The notes beneath the pieces were generated by a model. That model searched no databases. It saw nothing but the letters and a program-made list of their open reading frames with translations, and had not been told where the DNA came from. Positions 63,888 through 64,000 of a DNA stretch of 64,000 nt are shown here, piece by piece; the first letter of the stretch is position 1; the number at the start of each line of letters is the position of its first letter. The stretch spans positions 12,040 to 76,039 of the forward strand of contig JBFMHP010000031.1 in assembly GCA_040752855.1 (NCBI GenBank), given 5' to 3'. The stretch is from JBFMHP01 sp040752855 (GTDB taxonomy: Bacteria; Pseudomonadota; Gammaproteobacteria; RBG-16-57-12). A program made the translations under genes and the position numbers.

Positions 63888-64000
63888 ACAATTCACTTTT
63901 ATGAAGGCAAATTCCAAGTAAATGGCCTGCACAAATCACTTAAAGCCAGTTTTTTGGCTGAAATTGCCTGAATTCATGTCCGAATGGCATCATTTTGATG
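63877..64000. mobile_element. probable end of an insertion sequence interrupting treY (continues beyond the window)
   Basis: At 63873 the treY frame meets CTAA followed by GGAACCTCTGA, and the sequence beyond drops sharply in GC and shows no similarity to TreY. CTAA fits an IS5-type YTAR target. The same 17 bases occur at 51889-51905. A small hairpin AGCCA-N6-TGGCT is at 63944-63959. No transposase is visible in the 124 bases available, so the family is a guess. Confidence 0.55.

Overview
The window is a high-GC proteobacterial chromosome segment. The block order rpoE-rseABC-degP, lepA-lepB-rnc-era-recO-pdxJ-acpS and metY-rimP-nusA-infB-rbfA-truB-rpsO-pnp, together with sdhE-cptA beside the succinate dehydrogenase genes and nadB back-to-back with rpoE, points to a gammaproteobacterium outside the enterics. 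A genus cannot be assigned from the sequence alone.

Positions 1-34,600 are core genome. In order they hold the tail of a DUF11-repeat surface or secreted protein; an RpfE-type protein overlapping recJ; a DUF2784 membrane protein; prfB with its programmed +1 frameshift; lysS; an HDOD protein and ygfZ on the minus strand; sdhCDAB-sdhE-cptA; nadB; the envelope-stress operon rpoE-rseA-rseB-rseC-degP with a candidate autoregulatory sigma-E promoter; a CxxC thioredoxin-fold protein; the lepA-to-acpS run; the initiator tRNA with its own promoter and two terminators; and the rimP-to-pnp translation and RNA-decay operon.

Positions 34,600-54,600 are accessory. A YiiX-like cysteine hydrolase lies opposite a maltodextrin locus: a GH13 lipoprotein amylase, MalK, MalE, a MalF carrying about 320 extra N-terminal residues that look like a periplasmic sensor, MalG, two exported glucodextranase-C/DOMON-like proteins and a 699-residue outer-membrane beta-barrel. 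Then come a PsiE-like protein, a DedA protein, an MgtA-type P-ATPase, a small membrane protein, and a MepK-like/L,D-transpeptidase pair. Intergenic spaces here carry several repeat families, including a textbook REPIN.

Positions 54,600-64,000 are an alpha-glucan/trehalose locus: treS-maltokinase fusion, a glgC remnant, treZ, and a malQ-treY fusion. Three lesions suggest that it is decaying or being remodelled. The maltokinase HGD motif reads HGN, glgC survives only as its two ends, and treY is cut near its middle by what looks like an insertion-sequence end. The same 17 bases recur at 51,889.

Functionally, imported and periplasmically trimmed maltodextrins would feed MalQ and TreY/TreZ (trehalose) and TreS/Mak (maltose and maltose-1-phosphate). 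The damage means that this flow may be broken in this strain.
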